Assembly: GCF_003151075.1 (NCBI RefSeq)
Contig: NZ_CP029482.1
Coordinates: 1,550,001 to 1,614,000, forward strand
Direction of reading: 5' to 3'
DNA: 64,000 nt
Origin: Pseudomonas sp. 31-12
Lineage (GTDB): Bacteria; Pseudomonadota; Gammaproteobacteria; Pseudomonadales; Pseudomonadaceae
Made by a program: the position numbers and the translations under genes. The notes below the pieces were generated by a model. It saw only the letters and a program-made list of their open reading frames with translations, had not been told where the DNA came from and made no database searches. Position 1 is the first letter of the stretch. The number at the start of each line of letters is the position of its first letter. Positions 39,106-47,484 of the stretch are shown one piece after another.

Positions 39106-39173
39106 GCGGAGATTAAAACTCGGGTCTTTACTCCCTGAATCGGTTCTAAGCCGATCCCTCAGGAGAAAACTAG
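39106..39173 (+). promoter_or_regulatory. Leader hairpin covering the Shine-Dalgarno of the first OmpA lipoprotein
   Basis: After CGGGTCTTTACTCC (39121-39134) comes a stem: CTCC-TGA-ATCGG (39131-39143) pairs with CCGAT-TCA-GGAG (39151-39165), loop TTCTAAG. The 3' arm contains AGGAG, which is the SD, eight bases before ATG 39174. The pairing of the SD is seen directly. The same layout occurs in front of the second paralogue at 39901-39959 with different stem bases. Confidence 0.65.
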
Positions 39174-39869
39174 ATGAGCATAGTTCGGACAGCATTACCC
39201 TTGGTTCTGCTAACCAGTGTGTTGACTGGTTGCGCAGGTTTGCAGAAAACCGACTGGCCGACCTGTGCGGCGGTCGGCGGTGTCATTGGTGCCGGTCTCG
39301 GTGCGACCGAGAGTTCGGCATGGGCGGGGTATGGCGCGCTGGCCGTCGGCGGTATGGCGGCGGCGTATTGCTGGGTTCACGGTGATGGAGACGAAGACGG
39401 CGATGGTGTGCCGGACAGTCGCGACAAGTGCCCGGGTACGCCTCCAGGCGTGAAGGTCGATGCCGACGGCTGCCCACCACCGGTGCCTGCGCCAGTGGTC
39501 GAAGAGGCCGTGGTGGTCAAGGAAGAAGTCATTGTCATCCGCGATGTTCACTTCCAGTTCGACAAAGCCACACTCACGCCTTCCGACAAAGAGGTACTCA
39601 ACACCATCGCCACTCGCCTGAAACAGGAAGCCTCCACCGCACAATTGACCGTGACCGGTCACACCGACAGCGTGGGCAGCGATGCCTACAACCAGAAACT
39701 GTCGGATCGTCGTGCACACTCGGTGGTGGAATACCTGATTTCCCAAGGCGTACCACGCAGCAGCTTCGTGTCTGTTGCCGGTGCCGGTGAAAGCCAGCCG
39801 GTTGCCGATAACAAAACTGCAGACGGCCGTGCACTGAACCGCCGCACGGAAATCAAAATCAACCGCTAA
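39174..39869 (+). CDS. OmpA-family lipoprotein (TSP3-repeat linker), first of a tandem pair
   Basis: 231 residues. Lipobox LTGCAGLQ (Cys 20); a glycine-rich segment AAVGGVIGAGLGATESSAWA (about 33-52) that may sit in the membrane; a calcium-type TSP3 repeat DEDGDGVPDSRDKCPGTPPG (about 73-92); and a C-terminal OmpA-like peptidoglycan-binding domain (about 120-231) with TGHTDSVGSDAYNQKLSDRR. Anchors outer membrane to peptidoglycan. Shares all domains with the next gene, so the two arose by duplication; leader hairpins differ in sequence but not in design. Confidence 0.9.
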   Translation: MSIVRTALPLVLLTSVLTGCAGLQKTDWPTCAAVGGVIGAGLGATESSAWAGYGALAVGGMAAAYCWVHGDGDEDGDGVPDSRDKCPGTPPGVKVDADGCPPPVPAPVVEEAVVVKEEVIVIRDVHFQFDKATLTPSDKEVLNTIATRLKQEASTAQLTVTGHTDSVGSDAYNQKLSDRRAHSVVEYLISQGVPRSSFVSVAGAGESQPVADNKTADGRALNRRTEIKINR

Positions 39870-39900
39870 GCCCCATCCGCTCCGCGGCTTGTGCAGTCGC

Positions 39901-39959
39901 GGATGCGGGTCTTTACTCCTGTGTAACCGGTATGGGCCGGTAACACAGGAGCTTTCCAT
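39901..39959 (+). promoter_or_regulatory. Leader hairpin covering the Shine-Dalgarno of the second OmpA lipoprotein
   Basis: CGGGTCTTTACTCC (39906-39919) is identical to the first leader. CTCCTGTGT (39916-39924) pairs with ACACAGGAG (39943-39951), then CCGG with CCGG closes a TATGGG loop. AGGAG, the SD, is again in the 3' arm, eight bases before ATG 39960. The right arm has changed together with the left arm relative to the first copy. Confidence 0.7.
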
Positions 39960-40673
39960 ATGAGCGTTCTCACACGGACCGTCTTGCCGGTTCTGCTAAT
40001 AGGCAGCCTGTTGACCGGTTGCGCAACTCACAGCGATGGCACCGCCCCACTCAATCAACGCACCTGGCCGATCTGCAGCGTCATCGGCGGACTGGTCGGC
40101 GGAGGCTTGGGCGCGATTGAAAGTGCCGGTTGGGCAGGCGGTGGAGCAGCGCTCGGTATCTTGACCGGTGGCTTGATCTGTTACGCCCAGGACGGCGATG
40201 AGGACGACGACGGCGTTTTCGATCGACGTGATCGTTGCCCAGATACGCCCGCCAATACGCCTGTCGAGCATCATGGTTGCCCACTGCCGCAGTATCCGGT
40301 CAGCGTGAAACCGGTCGAACCCGTGCAACCCGAAGTCATCATCCTGCCCGGTGACGTGCTGTTTGCCTTCAACAAGTCTGACCTGAGTCCCTCCGCGCAG
40401 AGTCAGCTGGATGCACTGATGAGCAAATTGCAAAACGCCGATGTCGTGAGCATCAAGGTGATCGGCCATACCGACAGTGTGGGTTCGGATGCTTATAACC
40501 AGGCGCTCTCGGAGCGTCGTGCCAGCAGCGTGGCGGCCTATCTGTTGAGCCAGGGCCTGGCGCCGGACAAACTCACCAGTGAAGGCAAAGGCGAAAGCCA
40601 GCCGGTGGCCGATAACGAAACGGATGAAGGACGCGCGAAAAACCGTCGGGTGGAGTTGCACATTAATCGCTAA
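39960..40673 (+). CDS. OmpA-family lipoprotein, second of a tandem pair
   Basis: 237 residues. Lipobox LTGCATHS (Cys 21), glycine-rich segment VIGGLVGGGLGAIESAGWAG, TSP3-like DGDEDDDGVFDRRDRCPDTP, and the OmpA C-terminal domain with IGHTDSVGSDAYNQALSERR (about 165-184) and the terminal NRRVELHINR. Paralogue of the gene at 39174. An inverted repeat (40687-40720) follows the stop. Confidence 0.9.
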   Translation: MSVLTRTVLPVLLIGSLLTGCATHSDGTAPLNQRTWPICSVIGGLVGGGLGAIESAGWAGGGAALGILTGGLICYAQDGDEDDDGVFDRRDRCPDTPANTPVEHHGCPLPQYPVSVKPVEPVQPEVIILPGDVLFAFNKSDLSPSAQSQLDALMSKLQNADVVSIKVIGHTDSVGSDAYNQALSERRASSVAAYLLSQGLAPDKLTSEGKGESQPVADNETDEGRAKNRRVELHINR

Positions 40674-40686
40674 GCCCCGAACTAGA

Positions 40687-40720
40687 GCCGTCGGACAACA
40701 TTTTCGGTTGATCCGACGGC
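40687..40720 (+). terminator. Hairpin after the OmpA pair
   Basis: GCCGTCGGA and TCCGACGGC arms with a 16-base loop. No strong T run, so termination is only probable. Confidence 0.5.
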
Positions 40721-40820
40721 CATTCGGCAGCCTTCATGAAGAATTTTCTGTTGCCCTCTGGCTTATCCCTCGCGGAAGCCGTTACTGTGCGCGCAAAGAA
40801 TAATTCTCAATGGGGGGCGT

Positions 40821-41099
40821 ATGAAGGTGATTTGGGGGCTGGGGAAGTTGTTGACCCTGCTGTTCTGGCTGGTGGTGCTGGTCAATTTGCTGATGCCGTT
40901 TGTCAATCCGCTGCACCAGTTGGTCGATCTGGCTGGCGGCGTGTTGGCGTCCCTTCATCTGCTTGAGGCGGTGCTCTGTTTCCGCAGCCTCAGGGGGCGC
41001 GCCCACCCTTGGCGTGATCGCTTGAAGATCCTGTTTTTCGGCGTATTCCACCTGCAAACCCTCCCGGCTCCGACCGCATCGAAGGCTTCCCATGCGTAA
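40821..41099 (+). CDS. DUF1145 family small membrane protein
   Basis: 92 residues. Two to three hydrophobic helices (LLTLLFWLVVLVNLLMPF and GVLASLHLLEAVLCF), matching the DUF1145/YhhL family of small inner-membrane proteins. Function unknown. Stop overlaps the start of the collagen-like gene by eight bases, so their translation is coupled. Confidence 0.85.
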   Translation: MKVIWGLGKLLTLLFWLVVLVNLLMPFVNPLHQLVDLAGGVLASLHLLEAVLCFRSLRGRAHPWRDRLKILFFGVFHLQTLPAPTASKASHA

Positions 41100-41850
41100 A
41101 CTCTGTCTGCTCGCCACACTCATCAGCCCATTGGCCTGCGCTCAGGTGGTCAGTGTCGAAACCAATTCGTTGATGCGCCTGCCCAACACTGCCAGCACCT
41201 TGCAGCTTGAACGCCTGGAAGTCGCCGATTACGGGACCTTGTTGATTCCTTCGAACGTGACTGAAGTCACCGTCGGCGAATTGCATCTGGGTCGTGAGGC
41301 GCGAATCGCCATCGTGCCAAGTGAGCAGGCGCTGGAATTGAAAGTCAGCCGTGCCGAGTTGTCCGAAGGCAGCCAGATCACCGCTCGCGGGGCACCGGGG
41401 ACTTACCTCAAGGCTGCCCGCTCGGGACGCAACCTGAATGTGCAGATCAAGGCGCTGAATGCACCGCAGTTGTTGGTGGACGCTCGCGGTGGCGCGGGCG
41501 CGCCAGGTTTTGTGGGCCTCGACGGGGCCAACGGTCAGGCACCGGGTTGCACCTGGGGCCAGGCCGGTCGCGGTGCCGATGGCAGCAATGGCAGTGATGG
41601 TCAGCCGGGGGCGCCGGGAGCGCTGGTCAGGCTGGAGGTGCCACGTGATTATCCGGTTGAGCAGATCAAGGTTCACGTGGAAGGTGGTGCCGGCGGCGTT
41701 GCGGGGCCTGGTGGTAAACCGGGTGCGGGCGGCAAGGCCAAGGGTTGCTTCGTTTACGAGGCCGATGGCGGCAAAAGCGGCCGACCTGGGGTTGATGGCC
41801 AGCCGGGGCCTGCGGGTGCGGCGGGTTCGGTAACCGTACAGCGGTTGTAA
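41092..41850 (+). CDS. Secreted collagen-like repeat protein
   Basis: 252 residues. Signal peptide MRKLCLLATLISPLACAQ, a beta-rich N-terminal domain (about 18-130) with ITARGAPGTYLKAA, then irregular Gly-X-Y runs: GGAGAPGFVGLDGANGQ, GRGADGSNGSDGQPGAPGA, GGAGGVAGPGGKPGAGGKA and DGGKSGRPGVDGQPGPAGAA. Two Cys (about 153 and 220) lie in the repeat region. The runs are interrupted, so a true triple helix is not certain. Probably periplasmic or exported. Confidence 0.8.
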   Translation: MRKLCLLATLISPLACAQVVSVETNSLMRLPNTASTLQLERLEVADYGTLLIPSNVTEVTVGELHLGREARIAIVPSEQALELKVSRAELSEGSQITARGAPGTYLKAARSGRNLNVQIKALNAPQLLVDARGGAGAPGFVGLDGANGQAPGCTWGQAGRGADGSNGSDGQPGAPGALVRLEVPRDYPVEQIKVHVEGGAGGVAGPGGKPGAGGKAKGCFVYEADGGKSGRPGVDGQPGPAGAAGSVTVQRL

Positions 41851-41865
41851 GAACGACCGATGTCC

Positions 41866-42003
41866 TGTGGCGAGGGGACTTGTCCCCGTTCGGCTGCGAA
41901 GCAGTCGTAAAACCTGTGAGTGCGATGTATCTGTAGGAATGCAGGGGACCGCTGCGCGCTCCAACGGGGACAAGTCCCCTCGCCACAGAGCCCCTCGCCA
42001 CAA
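41866..42003. repeat. REP doublet (type 2) plus a partial third copy
   Basis: tgtggcgaggggacttgtcc and reverse complement (to 41987), followed by a further half-copy cccctcgccaca ending near 42003. Spacer keeps cggctgcgaagcagtcgt. Confidence 0.82.
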
Positions 42004-42016
42004 AGGCTGCGGGGCT

Positions 42017-42481
42017 TTAGAACATCGGCCGTGCCGCAGCAATCGCCACCAACACCAACCCGACAATCAAATTGATCCCCACCAACTTGCGAATCTTCCC
42101 AAGCGTCGCAGCCCCGGTCGGCCAATCCTGCGCGGCCACCGCCGTGCGCAACTCCGGCAACAGCAACGCCTGAATCCGGATAAACAGCGCGGTCATCACC
42201 ACGTAAAGCCCCATCATCACCTGCACATACCGCGGCGCAGCCTCAAACCCGGCGTATTGCAGATGAATCATCCCCACGCCGCTGATCGGCAACAGCACCA
42301 CCGCGACCCAGACCCAGCGGAAAAAACCTTGAAACACTTCCACCCACAGCGTTAACCGCGCGGGACCTTCCAGGGCCTTCATCGCCGCAGGTCGCAAGAC
42401 CATCCAGGCGAAAAACATGCCGCCCACCCACACCAGGGCGGACAGGACATGCAGGGTGTAAACGATGCCAAAAGGTGTCAT
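42017..42481 (-). CDS. CopD-family membrane protein
   Basis: 154 residues with four hydrophobic helices (for example YTLHVLSALVWVGGMFFAWMV, VVLLPISGVGMIHLQ, VMMGLYVVMTALFI, GINLIVGLVLVAIAAA). Matches the CopD-like domain protein of Pseudomonas, where copper export or import is often inferred but unproven. His in HVLSALVWVGGMFF is the conserved one. Convergent with nothing; divergent from dinG. Confidence 0.82.
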   Translation of the reverse strand: MTPFGIVYTLHVLSALVWVGGMFFAWMVLRPAAMKALEGPARLTLWVEVFQGFFRWVWVAVVLLPISGVGMIHLQYAGFEAAPRYVQVMMGLYVVMTALFIRIQALLLPELRTAVAAQDWPTGAATLGKIRKLVGINLIVGLVLVAIAAARPMF

Positions 42482-42542
42482 TGGGGTACTCCGTTCTGCG
42501 CGGGATTAATTAGCGCGGTATGATAGCCCCCGATCCGAACCA

Positions 42543-42558
42543 CTGAAAATTTATCCAG
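42543..42558 (+). promoter_or_regulatory. LexA (SOS) box upstream of dinG
   Basis: CTGAAAATTTATCCAG fits CTG-N10-CAG, 23 bases before the dinG start codon. Agrees with LexA control of dinG in E. coli. Confidence 0.7.
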
Positions 42559-42580
42559 CGTTTTTTGCGCCCGACAATCC

Positions 42581-44725
42581 ATGATCAGCACCGAACTCAA
42601 AACCACGATCCAGGGCGCCTACTCGCGTTTTCTAGAGGCCAAGAGCCTCAAGCCGCGCTACGGCCAACGCCTGATGATCGCCGAAATTGCCAAAGTCCTC
42701 GGTGACATCGACACCGACGACGAAGGCCGGCGCAGTGGCGACCCCGCGATTGTCGCGGTGGAAGCCGGCACCGGTACCGGTAAAACCGTGGCCTACAGCC
42801 TGGCGGCGATCCCCACCGCGAAGGCCGCCGGCAAACGCCTGGTGATCGCCACCGCCACCGTGGCCCTGCAAGAGCAGATCGTCTACAAGGATTTGCCCGA
42901 CCTGATGCGCAACAGCGGGCTGAATTTCAGCTTCGCCCTGGCCAAGGGCCGCGGGCGCTACATGTGCCTGTCCAAGCTCGACATGTTGCTCCAGGAAGGT
43001 CACGCACAAACCGCAACCGCGCAGCTGTTCGAAGAAGAAGGCTTCAAGATCGAAGTCGACGAGGCCAGTCAGAAGCTGTTCACCAGCATGATCGAGAAGC
43101 TCGCCGGCAATAAGTGGGATGGCGACCGCGACAGTTGGTCCACCGCCCTCGAAGACGCCGACTGGGCGCGCCTGACCACCGATCACAGCCAGTGCACCAA
43201 CCGTCATTGCCCGAACTTCGGCCAGTGCGCCTTCTACAAGGCCCGCGAAGGCATGGGCAAGGTTGACGTGATCGTCACCAACCACGACATGGTCCTCGCG
43301 GATCTGGCGTTGGGCGGCGGCGCCGTGCTGCCGGACCCGCGCGACACCATCTATGTGTTTGACGAAGGTCACCACCTGCCGGACAAGGCCATCGGCCACT
43401 TTGCCCATTACACGCGCCTGCGTTCCACTGCCGACTGGCTGGAAACCACCGCCAAAAACCTCACCAAACTGCTGGCCCAACATCCATTGCCGGGCGATCT
43501 GGGCAAGCTGATCGAGCAGGTGCCGGAACTGGCGCGGGAGATCAAGACCCAGCAACAGTTCATGTTCTCTGCCTGCGAACAGGTTGCCGACTTCAAACCC
43601 GGCGAAGACGTCGAGGGCCGTGAACGGCCGCGTCATCGCTTCGTCGGCGGGGTGATTCCCGAGCACATGCGCGAAATGGGCATCGAGTTGAAGAAGGGCT
43701 TTGCCCGTCTCACTGACCTGTTCACTCGCCTCACCGAACTGCTCAAGGAAGGCATGGACGGCGAGGTCAATATCGGCATCGCCAGCAACCAGGCCGAAGA
43801 GTGGTATCCGCTGTTCGGCAGCCTATTGTCCCGTTCTTCGGGCAATTGGGAGTTGTGGGTCGCGTTTACCGCCGAAGACCCGGAAGACAACCCGCCCATG
43901 GCCCGTTGGCTAACCCTGGCGGAAAGTGGCTCGCTGTTCGACATCGAGGTCAACGCCAGCCCGATCCTCGCGGCGGAAATGCTCCGGCGTAACCTGTGGA
44001 ACGTGGCCTATGGCGCGCTGGTGACTTCGGCGACCCTGACCGCGCTCGGCACGTTCGACCGTTTCCGCATGCGTGCCGGCCTGCCGAAAAAAGCCGTGAC
44101 CGCCGTGGTCCCGAGCCCGTTCCATCACGCTGATGCCGGTGTGCTGCGGGTGCCGGACCTGAAAGCCGACCCGCGTGATGCACCGGCCCACACTGCGGCG
44201 ATCATCCGTGATCTGCCGCAACTGGTCGAAGGTTCGCGTGGCACCCTGGTGCTGTTCTCCTCGCGCAAACAGATGCAGGACGTGTTCGACGGCCTGGACC
44301 GCGACTGGCGCAAGCAAGTGTTCATTCAAGGCAACCTGTCGAAACAGGAAACCCTGAACAAGCACAAGGCCCGCGTCGATGGCGGAGACTCCAGCGTGCT
44401 GTTCGGCCTGGCGAGTTTTGCCGAAGGGGTCGACTTGCCCGGTGCGTACTGCGAACACGTAGTGATCGCGAAGATTCCATTCTCGGTGCCGGATGATCCG
44501 GTCGAGGCGGCGCTGGCCGAATGGATTGAAGCCCGTGGCGGCAATCCGTTCATGGAAATCTCCGTGCCGGACGCCTCGCTGAAACTGGTCCAGGCCTGCG
44601 GTCGCTTGCTGCGTACTGAAGAAGACCGCGGCACCATCACCTTGCTGGATCGGCGCCTGGTCACCCAGCGTTATGGCAAAGCGATCCTCAACGCACTCCC
44701 GCCATTCCGTCGGGAAATTTCCTGA
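42581..44725 (+). CDS. dinG: ATP-dependent DNA helicase DinG
   Basis: 714 residues. XPD-like superfamily 2 helicase, 5'-3'. Walker A GTGTGKTVAYS (about 62), DEAH-type motif DEGHHL (about 256), motif VI QACGRLLR (about 670). Four cysteines around RYMCLSK and QCTNRHCPNFGQC (about 130 and 208-220) form the iron-sulfur cluster. Resolves R-loops and G4 structures. LexA box upstream shows SOS induction. Confidence 0.96.
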   Translation: MISTELKTTIQGAYSRFLEAKSLKPRYGQRLMIAEIAKVLGDIDTDDEGRRSGDPAIVAVEAGTGTGKTVAYSLAAIPTAKAAGKRLVIATATVALQEQIVYKDLPDLMRNSGLNFSFALAKGRGRYMCLSKLDMLLQEGHAQTATAQLFEEEGFKIEVDEASQKLFTSMIEKLAGNKWDGDRDSWSTALEDADWARLTTDHSQCTNRHCPNFGQCAFYKAREGMGKVDVIVTNHDMVLADLALGGGAVLPDPRDTIYVFDEGHHLPDKAIGHFAHYTRLRSTADWLETTAKNLTKLLAQHPLPGDLGKLIEQVPELAREIKTQQQFMFSACEQVADFKPGEDVEGRERPRHRFVGGVIPEHMREMGIELKKGFARLTDLFTRLTELLKEGMDGEVNIGIASNQAEEWYPLFGSLLSRSSGNWELWVAFTAEDPEDNPPMARWLTLAESGSLFDIEVNASPILAAEMLRRNLWNVAYGALVTSATLTALGTFDRFRMRAGLPKKAVTAVVPSPFHHADAGVLRVPDLKADPRDAPAHTAAIIRDLPQLVEGSRGTLVLFSSRKQMQDVFDGLDRDWRKQVFIQGNLSKQETLNKHKARVDGGDSSVLFGLASFAEGVDLPGAYCEHVVIAKIPFSVPDDPVEAALAEWIEARGGNPFMEISVPDASLKLVQACGRLLRTEEDRGTITLLDRRLVTQRYGKAILNALPPFRREIS

Positions 44726-44819
44726 AACACCGGTGGGCTTTTTAGCCCGCCGCGTTGTCTATCGTTCAGTCATCACTTTTCCATTGGCCCACTTGGTCGT
44801 TAGGGAGAACCACGTTCCT

Positions 44820-47330
44820 ATGATTCGCCGTTCGTTGCCTGCTGTATTCGCCTTGATCTTCGCAGCCCCGTTGCTGGCAGCCCCTGCCGGCCAACAGACG
44901 CTGTTCAACTTTGTGCGCCCCGCTGACGTGGTTCAGGTGGCGACTCAGGATGCCAGCCTGCCGCAATCCAACGCGGAGCAAACGGCCGAAGGCGAAGTGT
45001 TGCGGCGGGTGACGTTCAACCCGGTAGCGCAACCGACCTTGCGTCTGACCCCGCAAACCGGGGCGTGGGATTGGTCGCAGTCAGGCGTGATGAGCTTGCG
45101 CATCCAGAGCGCGATGGACTGGGCCGTGACCCTGTACGTGAAAATCCAGAGCAACGATGGCAAGACCCTGATCAGTCGGGTCGATTTGCCCGCAGGGCCG
45201 GCGCAGACCCTGCTGGTGCCGCTGCAAGCGACTTCGCCGCTCAGCCAGGGCATGAAAGCCGGGCCGCCGATGCCGATGACGTTTGACGGCCAACGCGTGT
45301 TGCTGGCCAGCAGCGCCGGTGAACTGGATCGCAGCCAGGTGGTGTCGGTGACATTGTCGATGGACCAGCCGAAAGTGGCCCAAAGCATCTTGCTTGAGCG
45401 CTTCGGCGTGCAGGACGGTGAAGCGGTGACCAAGGCGGCTTATGGCGGTCTGGTGGACGCCTACGGTCAATCGACCCGGGCCAAATGGCCGGAGAAGGTC
45501 AGTAGCGATGAGCAACTGAAAAGCGGCGCCGCCAAGGAGCTGCAACAGACGAATACCTGGCTCGCCGAGCGCCAGAAGTTGTCCCTGGACAAGTTCGGCG
45601 GCTGGAGCAAAGGCCCGGCGTTCAAGGCCAGCGGCTTTTTTCGCACTGAAAAGCGTGACGGTCGCTGGTACCTGGTGACCCCGGAAGGACATCCGTTCTA
45701 TTCGCTCGGGGTCAACACCGTTACCCCGGACGTCAACCAGACCTACATCGCCGGCCGTGAGTGGATGTTCGAATCCCTGCCAAAACCAGACGAGCCGTTG
45801 GCCAGTCATTTTGGCGAAGGCGACAACCGTGGCGGCAACGGCGCCGACCAGGGCCGTGGCTACAACGCCGGGCGCTGGTACGATTTCTATGGCGCTAACT
45901 TGCAGCGCCTGTATGGCGCGCCATGCGTGCTGGGCAGCGACACCAAGGCGGGCGTTGCCGAAGCGGCCAAGGCTGACGCGGTCGAGGCCACGACCGATAA
46001 GGCCGCCGAGCAACCTGTCGTGCCTACGACTGCCGAATCCGGCGTCGCCGAAGCCGCCAAGACCGGTGCCGAGGAAGCGACCGTCGCCAAAGCCGTTGAG
46101 CAAAAACCTGCTGAGCCCTGCAAAGCAGTGGTAGATGAAAAACGCTGGACCAACCACACCCTGGATCGCTTGCAAGCCTGGGGGTTCAACACCATCGGCA
46201 ACTGGAGCGCCCCGGCGTTGGCCAATGCTGATCGCGTGCCGTACACATTGCCGCTGTCGATCGTCGGCGATTACGCCAGCATCAGCACCGGCACCGATTG
46301 GTGGGGCGGCATGCCCGACCCGTTCGACCCGCGTTTCGCCATGGCCACAGAGCGCGCCGTGGCTATCGCTGCCCGCGACCATCGCGACGATCCCTGGCTG
46401 ATCGGTTACTTCGCCGACAACGAACTGGCCTGGGCCGGTCCCGGCGACGATCCGAAAGCCCGTTACGCATTGGCCTACGGCACGTTAAAAATGACCACCG
46501 ACGTGCCGGCCAAGCGTGCGTTCCTCAAGCAATTGCGCGACAAGTACCGCAATCAGGCCGGCCTTTCCAAGGCGTGGGGCATCGACTTGCCCGCCTGGGA
46601 ATTGATGGAAGACCCGGGCTTCGTGCCGCCGCTGCCGAGCGCCGAACATCCGGAAATCGAGGCTGACTTCAAATACTTCCAGAAGGTCTTTGCCGATACC
46701 TACTTCAAGACCCTATCCGATTCGCTCAAGTGGCACGCGCCGAACCAGCTGTTGCTGGGTGGTCGCTTCGCCCTCAGTACCCCGGAAGCCGTTGAGTCCT
46801 GCGCGCAGTATTGCGACGTGGTGAGTTTCAACATGTACACCCTGAAACCGCAGGACGGCTATGACTTCGCCAAATTGCGCAGCCTGGACAAACCGGTGCT
46901 GATCACCGAGTTCAATGTCGGCTCGGCGGATCGCGGCCCGTTCTGGGGTGGCGTGACGCAATTGGCCAAGGAAGAAGACCGTGGCCCGGCGTATGCCAAC
47001 TTCCTCAAGCAGGCATTGAGTGAACCGTCGATCGTGGGTGTGCACTGGTTCCAGTACCTCGATCAACCGGTGACAGGCCGCCTGCTGGATGGCGAGAACG
47101 GTCACTTTGGCTTGGTGGGCATTACCGATCTGCCGTTCCAGGGCTTCATCGACAGCGTGCGCAAGAGCAACCTGGCGACCGTCGATCAGTTGGGTAAAGA
47201 GGCCGTGAAGGCCAAGGCTGAAGCGGATAAAGCCGGCCATGAGGGCGAGGGCGGCAGACAGGCTGACGGCGGCAAAGGTGCAGGGAAAGGTGCGGACCAT
47301 GCGGGCGGGCATTCCGCCAACGGCCACTGA
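44820..47330 (+). CDS. GH50-like beta-agarase/beta-galactosidase-type glycoside hydrolase with internal repeat insert
   Basis: 836 residues from ATG 44820. Signal peptide SLPAVFALIFAAPLLA. N-terminal beta-sandwich (about 25-220), then a TIM-barrel containing SGFFRTEKRDGRWYLVTPEG, WTNHTLDRLQAWGFNTIGNW and the acid GYFADNELAW (about 530); a second catalytic Glu is likely in LITEFNVGSADRG. Inside the barrel, about residues 376-440, lies an Ala/Glu/Lys-rich insertion in two imperfect copies (GVAEAAKADAVEAT and GVAEAAKTGAEEAT). C-terminus is also low-complexity (GKGAGKGADHAGGHSANGH). Substrate in a Pseudomonas is unknown. Confidence 0.78.
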   Translation: MIRRSLPAVFALIFAAPLLAAPAGQQTLFNFVRPADVVQVATQDASLPQSNAEQTAEGEVLRRVTFNPVAQPTLRLTPQTGAWDWSQSGVMSLRIQSAMDWAVTLYVKIQSNDGKTLISRVDLPAGPAQTLLVPLQATSPLSQGMKAGPPMPMTFDGQRVLLASSAGELDRSQVVSVTLSMDQPKVAQSILLERFGVQDGEAVTKAAYGGLVDAYGQSTRAKWPEKVSSDEQLKSGAAKELQQTNTWLAERQKLSLDKFGGWSKGPAFKASGFFRTEKRDGRWYLVTPEGHPFYSLGVNTVTPDVNQTYIAGREWMFESLPKPDEPLASHFGEGDNRGGNGADQGRGYNAGRWYDFYGANLQRLYGAPCVLGSDTKAGVAEAAKADAVEATTDKAAEQPVVPTTAESGVAEAAKTGAEEATVAKAVEQKPAEPCKAVVDEKRWTNHTLDRLQAWGFNTIGNWSAPALANADRVPYTLPLSIVGDYASISTGTDWWGGMPDPFDPRFAMATERAVAIAARDHRDDPWLIGYFADNELAWAGPGDDPKARYALAYGTLKMTTDVPAKRAFLKQLRDKYRNQAGLSKAWGIDLPAWELMEDPGFVPPLPSAEHPEIEADFKYFQKVFADTYFKTLSDSLKWHAPNQLLLGGRFALSTPEAVESCAQYCDVVSFNMYTLKPQDGYDFAKLRSLDKPVLITEFNVGSADRGPFWGGVTQLAKEEDRGPAYANFLKQALSEPSIVGVHWFQYLDQPVTGRLLDGENGHFGLVGITDLPFQGFIDSVRKSNLATVDQLGKEAVKAKAEADKAGHEGEGGRQADGGKGAGKGADHAGGHSANGH

Positions 47331-47343
47331 TCGCCGATATTCC

Positions 47344-47373
47344 TGTGGCGAGGGAGCTTGCTCCCTCGCCACA
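47344..47373. repeat. Single short REP palindrome (type 2)
   Basis: tgtggcgagggagc against gctccctcgccaca with almost no spacer: a lone 30-base palindrome between two genes. Confidence 0.85.
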
Positions 47374-47484
47374 AAGGTTCTGATTAATTCTATGGGCGGG
47401 TACACCGCCCAGCCCACACCTGTTCCCAAATCCCCCAAGGGCTGGAACAATGCGGACCACTTTGTAGAATTCGGGGAGTTGCGG

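Noticed and set aside
45081..46382. 433-codon frame opposite the GH50-like gene
   Set aside because: Antisense shadow created by the alanine-rich coding strand.
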